Of a DNA stretch of 64,000 nt, positions 53,218 through 64,000 are shown one piece after another. The translations under genes were made by a program, and so were the position numbers. The stretch spans positions 18,330 through 82,329 of the forward strand of contig QCEW01000004.1 of NCBI GenBank assembly GCA_003280445.1, in the 5' to 3' direction. The first letter of the stretch is position 1. The number at the start of each line of letters is the position of its first letter. Below the pieces are notes generated by a model. It ran no database searches. It was not told the DNA's origin and saw only the letters and a list, made by a program, of their open reading frames with translations. Source of the stretch: Prochlorococcus sp. AG-363-A03. Its GTDB lineage: Bacteria > Cyanobacteriota > Cyanobacteriia > PCC-6307 > Cyanobiaceae.

Positions 53218-55692
53218 ATGAAGGTATCAGTTTCTTGGTTAAAAGATCTTGTCGAATTTAACAATGATATTGATGAATTGGCTGAAAAGCTTTCTATGAC
53301 AGGTTTTGAAGTTGAATCATTAGAAGACTTATCAGACCAAGCAAAGAATGTAGTTATTGGTTTTGTTGACGAAATAAAACCACATCCAAATGCTGAAAAG
53401 CTGAAAATTTGTTCTGTAGATGTTGGTTTACCCAAAAAGCTGAGTATTGTTTGTGGTGCACCAAATGTTAAAGCTGGATATCACGTTCTTGTAGCGAAAG
53501 TTGGAGCCTATTTATCCGCAAAGTCATTAAAAATAAAATTGTCTAATTTACGAGGCGTAGAAAGTGCTGGAATGATTTGTTCATTGGGTGAACTAGGGAT
53601 TGAAAGTAGTAATGAAGGTATAGAAATTCTTGAAGAAAATGAGACAAATATCCCTCCAATTGGTTCAAATGCTGTCGATTTTCTTGGTTTGAATGACACC
53701 ATAGTTGAATTAGCTATTACTGCTAACAGACCTGATGGTATGTCTATGGTTGGTATAGCACGTGAGATATCAACAATAACAAATTCAAAAATAACATTAC
53801 CAACTTTAAATTTCAATAAAGACTTTGAAAGATTTGAGCCTCAAATAAGAGAAAAAGAAACGATAGGATCAGACTTTATTTACTCACTTACGTATATAGA
53901 TAATATAGACAATACTGGAAAGATAAATAAATCTATATCTAATAAATTAAATTCTTTAAGACAAAATTGTATAAACCCTATTGTAGACATAACAAATTTT
54001 TTAATGCTTGAGCAAGGCCAGCCACTACATGCCTTTGATGCAGATCTATTAGATAATATAGTTGGTAGAATAGTTATGCCAAATGATTTTGGTATTAGAA
54101 ATGGTAAAGAAGGCGAATCATTTATTGCACTCGATAAAAAAGAATATAAATTAAATCAAAATATAAAGGTAATTACATGCGGCGATATTCCAATTGCAAT
54201 AGCTGGGGTTATAGGAGGAAACAACAGTTCCGTAAGCGCTAAAACTACAAGAGTTTGGTTGGAAGCAGCTGTATTTACTCCAACATCAGTTAGAAATAGT
54301 AGCAGAGAAATAGGCCTCAGAACAGATGCAAGTAGTAGATATGAAAAGGGGATATCACCGAACATGACAACTGCTGTTTCACTAAGAGCTAGTGATCTTA
54401 TTTCGCTAGAATTAGGTGGTAATGTTAAATCGACTCATGTCAATAATGAATTTAATAGAAAAGATATTAGTGTCAATCTTAGAATAGACAAAATAAACAA
54501 GGTTCTAGGTAAATTTAGTTATATAGATAATAATCAATTAGACAAAAATTCTAATATATTACGTTATCTTAATAAGGATGATGTTGAGCCTCTCCTAACC
54601 AAACTTGGCTGTCTAATTACGTCAACTTCTAGTGGTTGGGATGTACAAATTCCTCCTTACAGATCATCTGATTTAACAAGAGAAATCGATTTAATAGAAG
54701 AGATAGCAAGACTAATTGGATATGATAATTTTGATTCAAATATGCCAGATCCTCTTGAGCCAGGAGTACTAAAACCTGCAAATTTGGTTGAAAGACGTTT
54801 ACGAAATTCCTTTATCCACAATGGTTTTCAAGAAGTAGTGACTTCATCACTTGTTGGTCCTGATAACACTGATGGAAGTGCTGTAATAATCAAAAATCCA
54901 TTGCTATCAGAGACTAGTAGATTAAGAACAAATGTATGGGATGAACACCTTAAAATTCTTCACAGAAATGTATCATTTGGTGCAGAAGGGTGTTGGATCT
55001 TTGAAATAGCAAAGACATACAAAAAAGAGAAAGAAAGCTTTGTTGAAACAAAATTATTATCAGGTGCTTTGACTGGGAATAAACGAATTAGTAAGTGGGG
55101 CTCAGCATCAAAACAAATAGCTTTAGATTATTTCGAAGCAAGAGGAAAGCTTATGCAATCTCTTGAAGTTCTTGGAATTGAAACTATTGATAAGCAACTT
55201 GTCGAAAAAGATTTCATGCATCCGGGTCGAACTTCTGAATTATTTGTTGAAGGAAAAAGCATCGGCTTCTTCGGACAAATACACCCTTCTCTCTCCGAGA
55301 AATATGATCTAATTAAAGAAACATACTTATTTAACCTTGAGTTTGATTCATTGATTAAGGCCTCGACAAGGAAAACAAATTGGACAAGAATTTACAAGGA
55401 TTACCCCACTGTTCCTTTCATGGAAAGGGATATTGCGCTTATTCATTCAAAAAAATATAGTTCCTTAGAAATAATTAACCTAATAAAGAAATCTGGTAGA
55501 CCACTTTTAGAGAAAGTGGAATTGATTGATCGTTACGAGGGGTCTTCTATTCCCGAGGATTCGATTAGCCAGGCTTTTAGAATAAAATACAGAGATCCTA
55601 AAAAAACCCTAATAGAAGAAGATATAAATCCAATACACGAAAAAATAAGAACTGCTCTTAAAGAAAAACTAAACGCGGACCTCAGAAGCTAG
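53218..55692 (+). CDS. pheT: phenylalanyl-tRNA synthetase beta subunit
   Basis: MKVSVSWLKDLV, CGAPNVKAG, GMICSLGELGI, B5 and FDX-ACB regions. Confidence 0.97.
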   Translation: MKVSVSWLKDLVEFNNDIDELAEKLSMTGFEVESLEDLSDQAKNVVIGFVDEIKPHPNAEKLKICSVDVGLPKKLSIVCGAPNVKAGYHVLVAKVGAYLSAKSLKIKLSNLRGVESAGMICSLGELGIESSNEGIEILEENETNIPPIGSNAVDFLGLNDTIVELAITANRPDGMSMVGIAREISTITNSKITLPTLNFNKDFERFEPQIREKETIGSDFIYSLTYIDNIDNTGKINKSISNKLNSLRQNCINPIVDITNFLMLEQGQPLHAFDADLLDNIVGRIVMPNDFGIRNGKEGESFIALDKKEYKLNQNIKVITCGDIPIAIAGVIGGNNSSVSAKTTRVWLEAAVFTPTSVRNSSREIGLRTDASSRYEKGISPNMTTAVSLRASDLISLELGGNVKSTHVNNEFNRKDISVNLRIDKINKVLGKFSYIDNNQLDKNSNILRYLNKDDVEPLLTKLGCLITSTSSGWDVQIPPYRSSDLTREIDLIEEIARLIGYDNFDSNMPDPLEPGVLKPANLVERRLRNSFIHNGFQEVVTSSLVGPDNTDGSAVIIKNPLLSETSRLRTNVWDEHLKILHRNVSFGAEGCWIFEIAKTYKKEKESFVETKLLSGALTGNKRISKWGSASKQIALDYFEARGKLMQSLEVLGIETIDKQLVEKDFMHPGRTSELFVEGKSIGFFGQIHPSLSEKYDLIKETYLFNLEFDSLIKASTRKTNWTRIYKDYPTVPFMERDIALIHSKKYSSLEIINLIKKSGRPLLEKVELIDRYEGSSIPEDSISQAFRIKYRDPKKTLIEEDINPIHEKIRTALKEKLNADLRS

Positions 55693-56034
55693 TCTTACTA
55701 GTCCTAAATTCGACTCACGACAAGTCCTACTCTAAGACCAATACTAGACTTATTAGATGAAATTTTAAGAATAATATTAAAAAAAAATATCGTATCTATT
55801 TGAGCAATTAGATTGTTTATTTGGAATAGAATTACACTTGGATCAATAACGTTTAATGCTAATTACGATAAACATTTCAAAATCATCGACAAATAGTCTT
55901 GTTTGTCCCAAAAGAGATTCAATAATAGACTCAGGAATAGTCTTATACTAGATCAATGAGAAACATTTTTAATGTTAATTCCAGACTCATATCTTATTAA
56001 TTTAAATCCCAGAGAATTCTTATGTTTATAGTAA

Positions 56035-56063
56035 TGCATAACTGTCTATAAAGCAGTTATGCA
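56035..56063. other. perfect 10-bp inverted repeat
   Basis: tgcataactg tctataaag cagttatgca. Confidence 0.55.
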
Positions 56064-56413
56064 GGCTTATAGAACTTGTCATACCAATTGATTATATGAT
56101 CAAAAGGACGAATGGACAAAGGATGGACATAAATAACCTAATGCTACATCAAAAAAGAATGAAACTCACCAGACTGCTAATAATAAAAAGTAATTTTTAT
56201 GCATTTAAAAATGTAATCGAAGACTTTATACATACCTTTAATATATTTTTTTATATAAAAAAGCATTAATAATATTTAGATTTAACTGATCTATTGTCGT
56301 CCGATTCGTTGGTTTGTAAATGAAAGATCAATTCGCTCAGATCTAATCTATTTCATCTTGTATGAGACTTATGTATAGACTAATAGTTAGACCCAATTAA
56401 GACGCTCGAGAAT

Positions 56414-57472
56414 CTAATTCTTATATAAATCTTTGAGTAATTGATAAGCCTCGTTCAGTTTTCTCATGGTTTCGTTTGATCCTCCAGCATCAGGATGATT
56501 TGAAAGGGCTTTTTCTTTATAGGCATCTCTTATAAAAGAAAGTGTTAGTGATGATCCAGCCTTAGTTGGTAAACCCAATAACTTGAGAGCACCATGAACA
56601 GTCATCGTAGACTCAAGCGTTTGGAATGAAGTCACATTTTGACTACGTTTGAATTTATTAACGAATCTACGAATTAGAGTTGGTATTCTACTTCTTAGGT
56701 TTTTAGTTGAAAAGGGGTCTTCAAGAGCACCTGCCAATATCACCACATCATCAAATGTTACCGAGTCAATTTTCCATTCACTGCAATAGGAATTAAGCAT
56801 TTTACAGGCAGCATTCCAGGTGAAAGGTATGCTTTCTGTGCCATCTACATTTGGCCAGATATCTCTAGCTAGCCATATCATTGATGCCTCAATCACACTT
56901 TCAGTAGGTTTTTGTCCGTAAATATAGATCCAATGTTTTTCTGCAGCATCTTTCGCCTTTAATAGATCATCAATATCAATAGTGGTAATTGAGGTATCTT
57001 CCATATTTTTAAAAGTTTTATCTTTACTCAAACTTCTCTTTAGGTTGGTAGTTTGTTTTCTAATAAAACCTGGTAATTCAATGCCTGTTGAGACAGTATC
57101 TTTTTTATTACTAACAACATCATTAGCTTTGACATCATTAACAGCAACATTTTTTATTTCAATGTTCTTATTACCAACTATCACAAGTGCTTTTTCTTCC
57201 TGGTTAGTATTGTCTATTCCGTTTTGAGGAGTTGAAGAATCATTACTGCTAATATGATTAAAATCTAATTGTTCATTTTCAATTAATTCATCATCTAAAT
57301 CGTTAGATAAAATAACCTCTAATAATCTTTCGAAAACTAGTCCTCTAGCCCTAAATCCCCATTCTTTGCGCAGTCGGTCAACGCCATCAACTAGATCAAT
57401 TGGTAAATCAATTGATATTCTCTTAACTTCCTTGCCTTCCCCTTCCTTCACAAGATCCTTATATCTAGTCAT
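56414..57472 (-). CDS. J-domain protein with N-terminal RHH-like region
   Basis: C-terminal AYKEKALSNHPDAGGSNETMRKLNEAYQLL with HPD; N-terminal VKRISIDLPIDLVDGVDRLRKEWGFRARGLVFERLLEVIL. Confidence 0.82.
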   Translation of the reverse strand: MTRYKDLVKEGEGKEVKRISIDLPIDLVDGVDRLRKEWGFRARGLVFERLLEVILSNDLDDELIENEQLDFNHISSNDSSTPQNGIDNTNQEEKALVIVGNKNIEIKNVAVNDVKANDVVSNKKDTVSTGIELPGFIRKQTTNLKRSLSKDKTFKNMEDTSITTIDIDDLLKAKDAAEKHWIYIYGQKPTESVIEASMIWLARDIWPNVDGTESIPFTWNAACKMLNSYCSEWKIDSVTFDDVVILAGALEDPFSTKNLRSRIPTLIRRFVNKFKRSQNVTSFQTLESTMTVHGALKLLGLPTKAGSSLTLSFIRDAYKEKALSNHPDAGGSNETMRKLNEAYQLLKDLYKN

Positions 57473-57641
57473 ATATTAATGGTCTTTTTATTTTTCAACA
57501 CACGTTTAGCTTTGAATTTATATAATTAATCTCTACTTACAAAATATGAAAATTTTCTAATATTATCTTAAAATTAAATTATGGCCACATAGATCAATAT
57601 TTTTAAGTATTATTTGCAAGTAAATCAAATATTAATCAGAT

Positions 57642-57821
57642 ATGAACTTCTGCGAATCATCCAAAAACTGGAGTGAAAGAAAAAAATTTTTTCAAGCTAG
57701 AAAATTAAATTTTTTAATATCCGTTAAAGAATCTTATGAGAGAAAGCTTGCCGCTATCACAGCATCAATATCAAAGCTAGAAGAACAAATGAATTCAACC
57801 ACTCCTAGTGTAGAAAGCTAA
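57642..57821 (+). CDS. hypothetical protein, 59 aa (MNFCESSKNWSERKKFFQARKLNFLISVKESYERKLAAITASISKLEEQMNSTTPSVES)
   Basis: Own reading; just below ORF cutoff. Confidence 0.5.
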   Translation: MNFCESSKNWSERKKFFQARKLNFLISVKESYERKLAAITASISKLEEQMNSTTPSVES

Positions 57822-57840
57822 ATTAATTTTAAGCTACTTC

Positions 57841-58677
57841 TTAAATTACATCTTTTAATATTTGTTCTGGACCAAATTTAATAAGAGTATCAACATCAGA
57901 TCTTTTTGTACCAAGAAAATAACCAGCGAAACCAAGCGCATTTATACTAAAACCTTTTGATCTATCAGTTTTGCGTGTTATAAGAGCAATCCACTCAGAT
58001 GTTATAAGTAAATTATATGGTTTTAATGGTTTATTAATTATATCTATATCACCTAAATTCATTTCATCTATCATAGAAATGTATGAGCTGAATAAATCGT
58101 TCTCGCTTGAGTTTTTGTTTTTACTTCTTTGTCTAATTGAAATAGAATGTGATATTTCAGAGTTGTTCCCCTTTGTGTTATTTAATAATGAGCAAAACCA
58201 ATCAAATCTAGGACAAATACACTCATTGTTGCGTCTAGGTAATAATTGAAAATGTCTATGAGGCTGACTGGCTCCAGCCTCTTTACTACTGTTAAAGAAC
58301 CATAAACCTGTGGTATCACTATCAACATTTTGAATAGCTTCAAAATCTTCTTTATTTAACCAGCCGTTTTGTGGCTTCCAGGTATTGGTTATTAATAACA
58401 TATGCCCTATCTGTACTGGATATTTATTTAATATCAATGTATGATTGTTGTTTATTGGCTGTATTTCTAGTCTAGAATCCCAAGGAATAAATGGATTTCG
58501 TTTTGGACCATATTCTATTAAATACTTAGGTATTGGACTTTTGAGAAAACGTAGCTCAAAATCACAACATTCTTCACTGGATTTATATTTTATAGTATTA
58601 AGAGGAATTACGGCTCCACAATTAACAGCTTTTCTACTAATCTCTAGAGCTCTTGACCATATAGATTGGCTCTTCAC
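57841..58677 (-). CDS. ATP adenylyltransferase / Ap4A phosphorylase
   Basis: GASQPHRHFQLLPRR HxHxQ motif; NKYPVQIGHMLLIT. Confidence 0.88.
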   Translation of the reverse strand: MKSQSIWSRALEISRKAVNCGAVIPLNTIKYKSSEECCDFELRFLKSPIPKYLIEYGPKRNPFIPWDSRLEIQPINNNHTLILNKYPVQIGHMLLITNTWKPQNGWLNKEDFEAIQNVDSDTTGLWFFNSSKEAGASQPHRHFQLLPRRNNECICPRFDWFCSLLNNTKGNNSEISHSISIRQRSKNKNSSENDLFSSYISMIDEMNLGDIDIINKPLKPYNLLITSEWIALITRKTDRSKGFSINALGFAGYFLGTKRSDVDTLIKFGPEQILKDVI

Positions 58678-59189
58678 CTCAAATAGACCTTTGATAAATA
58701 TATTTATAGATTATATAATTAATAATCTATAAATTTAAAATATAAATAAAAGCTTATTAACCAATGGCTAATCACAACTCCAAAAGCTGAAAGAACGTAG
58801 CAAATATTCTAGAGGTCATGGAATTTATGCCTTATAAGCCGACCAACGCATGAATGGTCAATTGCATGCAGACAAGTGATTCGACGCTCTAGGGACGATT
58901 TGCGGGCTTCTAGAGACGGCTTGATTGTTTGCAGAACTTTTTGCTTATTAGCTTAAAAATTTCTATTGAAAAACCTATTTATGAATTTTAAAAAGGATTA
59001 AAAGTATAAAGTCATGAATTAGTAATCAACTTAGTAAACTCTCGAGATCGGTTGTACTGGTTGGGGTTTATAGACAAGACTTGAAAATTCAAATTTATCA
59101 ATTTGCAAAATAGTTTCAGATTTTTGGCATATAAGGTTGACGAAAGCAGGGGGCAAAGAGGTAAAACCTCATTCAGTAATGTGTCCTCA

Positions 59190-59417
59190 ATGGATTGGGA
59201 CTTTTCTGAAGACGAAGCTTTTTTAGCTCTATGCGATGCGTTTCGCGAGAGCGGGGAAACATCTGCCATGGAATTTTTGGCAACTGGTGAGGGTGCTTTT
59301 CACTTTCAGGAATTAACTCAAAATGCAGCCGGAGAGGGTATTGATTTAAGTGACTCCGAATCAATGGCTGAGTTTCAAATGGAAGTATTAGAAACTATTG
59401 ATGAAATGAATAACTAA
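59190..59417 (+). CDS. hypothetical acidic protein, 75 aa (start at MDWDFSEDEAFL; ORF track starts 59103)
   Basis: DWDFSEDEAFLALCDAFRESGETSAMEFLATGEGAFHFQELTQ. Confidence 0.65.
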   Translation: MDWDFSEDEAFLALCDAFRESGETSAMEFLATGEGAFHFQELTQNAAGEGIDLSDSESMAEFQMEVLETIDEMNN

Positions 59418-59450
59418 TTTCTTAATTGATTTATAAATTGAGGAGAATAT

Positions 59451-62400
59451 TTAAATACCAAAGTATTTAGCTACTGGATGTAATGCAACAATAGCGGTTG
59501 TACTCTGTTCTGGATGAAGTTGCTCACTTTCATCCATGGAGATATTTATTTTTTTAGCATCAAGCCATAACAATTGTTTTCTAGAATCAGAAACTTCCGG
59601 ACAGGCTGGATAGCCAAAAGAATAACGACATCCTCGATATTTAACATCTAAGATATCTTTTATATTATCTGGTTCACAGTCTTCAAATCCACATTCGATT
59701 CTAATAACAGAGTGTATATACTCAGCAAGTGCTTCTGCTAGTTGGACAGTTAACCCATGAAAAAATAGATAATCAGAATATGAATCTTGACTAAATAGTT
59801 TATGAGAATATTTACTAGCTGAATCTCCCATTGTTACAGCCTGCATTGGCAAATAATCTGTAGGCTGATTATTATTTAAGTCATTATAAAAATCTGCTAT
59901 ACAAAATCTTTTTCCAGATCTTTGCCTAGGTAATAAAAAATCACCTAAAAGGCTTTGGTGATCTTTATCATATACTTTTAAATTATTACCATCTCTACCA
60001 CAAGGAAAATATCCATAAACTAATGATGGATTAATAAGCTTTTCATTTATTATTTTGTTCATCCAGTAATCTAACTTCGGTTCTGCTTTCTTAAGTAAAA
60101 AGTCCTTATAATCAGAAGAAGACATCTGCTTGGAACGTTTCATTTGCCATTGGCCTGCAAATAAAGCATTACGATCTAAGAATTTATAAACTTTAGTTAT
60201 GTCTATATCTTTTTCTAATAAAAACTTTGGCCCTATGAATGGTGGTTTAATAGGATCTATTTGAGATATATCTTTTGATCTTGAGTTATCTTCAATAGGC
60301 TTTTCATTGATTTTGTTGATATTAATTTTTTGATGAGTATTTGTATTTTTATAATTACCAATAGTAATTCCCTCGGGAGCACCTTCTTTAAAGCCTGAGA
60401 AATTATCCCAGTTATTTAATTCCTTTGCTTTCATATATGAATCCATAAATTTTAAATCTGTAAAAGCATCTTTACCGTAAATAACTTTCCCTTTATAAAC
60501 ACTTGCACAGTCTTGGTTAACAAATTTTGGAGTCAGAGCTGCTCCTCCAAGAATAATAGGTACAGATATATCTTCTTCATTTAATGCTTTAAGATTATCT
60601 TTCATAAATGCAGTTGATTTAACTAGAAGTCCGCTCATTGCAATACAATCAGCGTTATGCTCTTTCTGAGCATTAATTATTGAATTAACTTCTTGCTTAA
60701 TTCCTAAATTAATAACTTCATAACCGTTATTTGATAAAATTATATCTACAAGATTTTTACCAATATCGTGAACATCGCCCTTAACTGTAGCAATAATAAA
60801 TTTTCCTTTTGATTGATTTACCTCAGATTTGTCCATAAAATCCTCTAAATAAGAAACAGCAAATTTCATTGTTTCTGCAGATTGAAGAACAAAGGGTAAT
60901 TGCATTTGACCCGACCCAAATAATTCACCAACAACTTTCATTCCATCTAATAAAAATTCATTAATTATTACCAAAGGTTTATATTTATTTAAAGCAAAAT
61001 CAAGATTTGAATGTAAATTGTTTTTTTCACCATCAATAATATGATTCTTTAGTTTTTCTTCTATTGGTAATTTAATATCATCATTATTTGTACTTTTGTT
61101 TAAAAGTGTCTTTGAATCATCGAAATAACTAGTTAAGGTAGTTAAAGGATCATATGTGCAAACTTTATTTTCAAATTCTCTTCTATCATAAATAAGATCC
61201 ATGCAAATTTTTAACTCTTCTTCACTTATTTTATTTAAAGGTAATATCTTGGAGGGAGAAACAATTGCAGAATCAAGACCGGCATTAATTGCTTCATTAA
61301 GAAAGATAGAATTAAGAACAATTCTTGCACTAGAAGATAAACCAAAACTTACATTTGAAATTCCAAGGATTAAATGAACTTCTGGATGTTGATTTTTTAT
61401 TAACTTAATTGCTTTTATAGTTTCTAAACCATTCTTTCTATCTTCTTCTAATCCTGTTGAGATAGGTAATGCTAGAGGATCATAAAAAAGTTCATAAGAT
61501 TTTAATCCAGAATCAGTCGCATCTTTATATGCTCTTGTTGCTATTTCTGCTTTTTTATCAGCAGATCTAGCCATTCCATCTTCGTCAATTGTTCCAATTA
61601 CGACAGCTGACCCGTATCGCTTAGCAAGATCAATAACTTTATAGAATCTGTCTGGTCCATCCTCATAATTAGTAGAATTTAAAATACATTTTCCGCCAGC
61701 ATGTTTTAGCCCACTCTCCATTTTTTCATAATCAGTTGAATCAAGCATCAAAGGCAAATTAATATTATTAACAAGTCTTTTGACTAACATAGACATATCT
61801 TCGATCCCATTTCTTCCAACAAAATCTACATTTACATCTAAAACATGAGCATTTTCCTTCAGTTGAGATTTTGCAATTCCAACAAGTCCGTCCCAATCCT
61901 CCTCGTTTAGGAGTTCTCTTACTTTTTTAGATCCACTAGCATTTAATCTCTCGCCTACGATTAAGAAAGAGTTATCTTGCACATACGGAATAGACTCATA
62001 TATTGATGATGCAGCTGGAATTATAGATCTTTCTTTTGAAAGAGTATCCAATCTTTGCTCAGAAGATAAAAGCTCTTTAGATAAATCTGAAAGTTGCTTA
62101 ATATGTTCCGGTCTAGTTCCACAACAACCTCCAATTAGTTGAACTCCTAAATCATTAATAAAATGACTAAGTTGGAACTTAAGTTCCATTGGAGTTAATC
62201 GATAATGAGCCTTGCCACCTACATTCTCAGGAAGTCCTGCATTAGGTATACAACTTATATGAAATGGTGAATGCTCAGATAAATATTTAATATGATCTTT
62301 CATTTCTTCCGGGCCAGTTGCACAATTAAGGCCCAAAATATCAATATTAAATGGCTCCAGTATTGTTGTAATAGAAGAAATATCACTACCAATAAGCATC

Positions 62401-62999
62401 TGGCCGGTAGTCTCCATGGTTACCGACACCATTAATGGAATTCTCTTTCCAGAACCAATAGCTTCATTTACGCTTTGCAGAGCAGCCTTAATTTGAAGGA
62501 CATCTTGGCAAGTTTCAATAATAAAAAGATCAATTCCACCTTCAATCAGTGCTTTAGCTTGCTCAAGATATGAATTTTTTAGCTCATCAAAACTGATATG
62601 ACCTAGGGTTGGTAGCTTTGTTGTTGGTCCAATAGATCCAGCTACAAATCGTGGTTTTTCCGCTGATTGATATTTATTTGCAACATTCCTTGCTATTTGT
62701 GCTGCTTTTAAATTGATCTCATAAGCTTTATTACCAATTCCATATTCATCTAGAACAATTGAAGTGGCACCAAATGTATTTGTTTCGATTACATCACAAC
62801 CTGCATTTAAAAATGATTCATGTACTTTTTCGACACTGGAAACTGATGTCAATACAAGGTTTTCATTACAACCTTCTAATGAAGCTCCGCCATAATCATC
62901 TGCATTAAGTTGTTGATCTTGCAGAGATGTGCCGGTAGCGCCATCAAAGACTAATATCGGTCTCTTTTTAGAGTTGAGATAGCCTAAAAAATCAGTCAT
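59451..62999 (-). CDS. metH: cobalamin-dependent methionine synthase
   Basis: 1182-aa [31 protein letters not shown], activation domain. Confidence 0.97.
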   Translation of the reverse strand: MTDFLGYLNSKKRPILVFDGATGTSLQDQQLNADDYGGASLEGCNENLVLTSVSSVEKVHESFLNAGCDVIETNTFGATSIVLDEYGIGNKAYEINLKAAQIARNVANKYQSAEKPRFVAGSIGPTTKLPTLGHISFDELKNSYLEQAKALIEGGIDLFIIETCQDVLQIKAALQSVNEAIGSGKRIPLMVSVTMETTGQMLIGSDISSITTILEPFNIDILGLNCATGPEEMKDHIKYLSEHSPFHISCIPNAGLPENVGGKAHYRLTPMELKFQLSHFINDLGVQLIGGCCGTRPEHIKQLSDLSKELLSSEQRLDTLSKERSIIPAASSIYESIPYVQDNSFLIVGERLNASGSKKVRELLNEEDWDGLVGIAKSQLKENAHVLDVNVDFVGRNGIEDMSMLVKRLVNNINLPLMLDSTDYEKMESGLKHAGGKCILNSTNYEDGPDRFYKVIDLAKRYGSAVVIGTIDEDGMARSADKKAEIATRAYKDATDSGLKSYELFYDPLALPISTGLEEDRKNGLETIKAIKLIKNQHPEVHLILGISNVSFGLSSSARIVLNSIFLNEAINAGLDSAIVSPSKILPLNKISEEELKICMDLIYDRREFENKVCTYDPLTTLTSYFDDSKTLLNKSTNNDDIKLPIEEKLKNHIIDGEKNNLHSNLDFALNKYKPLVIINEFLLDGMKVVGELFGSGQMQLPFVLQSAETMKFAVSYLEDFMDKSEVNQSKGKFIIATVKGDVHDIGKNLVDIILSNNGYEVINLGIKQEVNSIINAQKEHNADCIAMSGLLVKSTAFMKDNLKALNEEDISVPIILGGAALTPKFVNQDCASVYKGKVIYGKDAFTDLKFMDSYMKAKELNNWDNFSGFKEGAPEGITIGNYKNTNTHQKININKINEKPIEDNSRSKDISQIDPIKPPFIGPKFLLEKDIDITKVYKFLDRNALFAGQWQMKRSKQMSSSDYKDFLLKKAEPKLDYWMNKIINEKLINPSLVYGYFPCGRDGNNLKVYDKDHQSLLGDFLLPRQRSGKRFCIADFYNDLNNNQPTDYLPMQAVTMGDSASKYSHKLFSQDSYSDYLFFHGLTVQLAEALAEYIHSVIRIECGFEDCEPDNIKDILDVKYRGCRYSFGYPACPEVSDSRKQLLWLDAKKINISMDESEQLHPEQSTTAIVALHPVAKYFGI

Positions 63000-63062
63000 A
63001 AATTATATATTTAACATATAAAAATGAAAATCATTAATTTAAATAAGTTATATAGTCTTATT

Positions 63063-63977
63063 TTAATCTATGTGTACACGTTTAACCCAATTTTCATATT
63101 CAGGAACTAAACCTTCTGTAATTTTAGTCAACTTTTTTCTTAATGAATTCATTATTGGCATATCTTTGCTCATTGATGTAGTTTCAATCATTTTTATAGG
63201 GGTAATCTTTGCCGCCGTTCCTGTAAGGAATACTTCATCAGATATAAACAGTTCTGTTTTATCTACTGGCCTTTCGATAACATTTAAACCATCTCTTTTT
63301 GCCAGTTCTATAACACTTGAACGAGTTATACCTTCAAGAATATCTTGATCAACACCAGGTGTAATTAATTGACCATCACGGACTATGAAAATGTTCATAC
63401 CGCTAGCTTCACTGATTTTTCCTTGACTGTTTAATAATAGTGCTTCATCAAATCCACTTTTTACTGCTTCAGTTTTGGCTAAGGAGCTAGTGATATAAGC
63501 TCCACTAATTTTACCTCTTAATGGAAGTGAGTTGTCTTGCTGACGAGTCCAGCTACTAACGCGACAAGTAACCCCATCAGGTGATAGATAATCACCGAGT
63601 TCTATTCCATAAATAAAGAAATTAGTCTCTATATTATGTAACCTTGGTGCAATTCCTAAGTCACTAGTATATACAAATGGTCTGATGTATACAGGTTGAG
63701 TCGGTTTGTTTTTAACAAGAAATGCTTCAAGAGACTTTAAGACAAAATCCTCATCTAATTCAGTCATCAAAAATCTAGCACTTTGACATAATCTTTTTGC
63801 GTGTTTGTCTGCTCTAAATAATAAAAATGATTTACTATTATTTGGATCAGGAATAGCCCGCATTCCTCCAAAAGCTGCAGTTCCATAATGAAGTGCATGA
63901 GTAGCTATAGATAGCTTCGCCTCATTAAATGGGATACATTGCCCTTCAAACCAAGCGAATGGAAGAAAATTATGCAT
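63063..63977 (-). CDS. ilvE: branched-chain amino acid aminotransferase
   Basis: ALHYGTAAFGGMRAI, YIRPFVY, EASGMNIFIV, EVFLTGTAAKITPI. Confidence 0.95.
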   Translation of the reverse strand: MHNFLPFAWFEGQCIPFNEAKLSIATHALHYGTAAFGGMRAIPDPNNSKSFLLFRADKHAKRLCQSARFLMTELDEDFVLKSLEAFLVKNKPTQPVYIRPFVYTSDLGIAPRLHNIETNFFIYGIELGDYLSPDGVTCRVSSWTRQQDNSLPLRGKISGAYITSSLAKTEAVKSGFDEALLLNSQGKISEASGMNIFIVRDGQLITPGVDQDILEGITRSSVIELAKRDGLNVIERPVDKTELFISDEVFLTGTAAKITPIKMIETTSMSKDMPIMNSLRKKLTKITEGLVPEYENWVKRVHID

Positions 63978-64000
63978 TATTAGTTCCAGCTAAGATGAAA

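Noticed and set aside
53508-53816. 102-aa minus-strand ORF inside pheT
   Set aside because: Antisense to conserved PheT; typical shadow ORF.
1-64000. CRISPR array, rRNA operon, IS element, prophage, restriction or toxin-antitoxin system
   Set aside because: No regularly spaced direct repeats, rRNA sequence, transposase, phage structural gene or R-M motifs noticed.

Overview
AT-rich (roughly one-third GC) picocyanobacterial chromosome segment, most consistent with marine Prochlorococcus (chlH, psb30/ycf12-like, metH, DUF2949/DUF3038/DUF4335/DUF565/DUF2930 families). Most of it is compact core genome: tpiA, folP, chlH, dapB, apt, mfd, fmt, tldE/tldD, ubiX, recJ, rpmF, peroxiredoxin, trmL, cobU, metG, rpsR, rpmG, pheT, apa2, metH, ilvE. 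Two stretches differ: ~1-5.7 kb and, more strongly, ~41.2-47.3 kb next to a tRNA(CAU). These are low-density regions of tiny ORFs, many under the 60-aa ORF-track cutoff. Best leads: (1) an FtsH homologue with intact AAA+ motifs but the zinc site HExxH replaced by QIIGK, and no first TM helix; (2) a full-length RNase R-like protein whose RNB active-site Asp cluster and SPIRRY motif are degenerate, while a second short RNB protein 18 kb away keeps both; (3) a duplicated two-gene microprotein cassette (51-aa coil-like protein plus a 19/20-aa peptide starting MLLPKPVRP); (4) a tandem pair of 49-aa single-TM proteins sharing STPAPTA and VGPxYDG; (5) several hairpins in gene-free gaps. All assignments come from reading the sequence; no searches were run.
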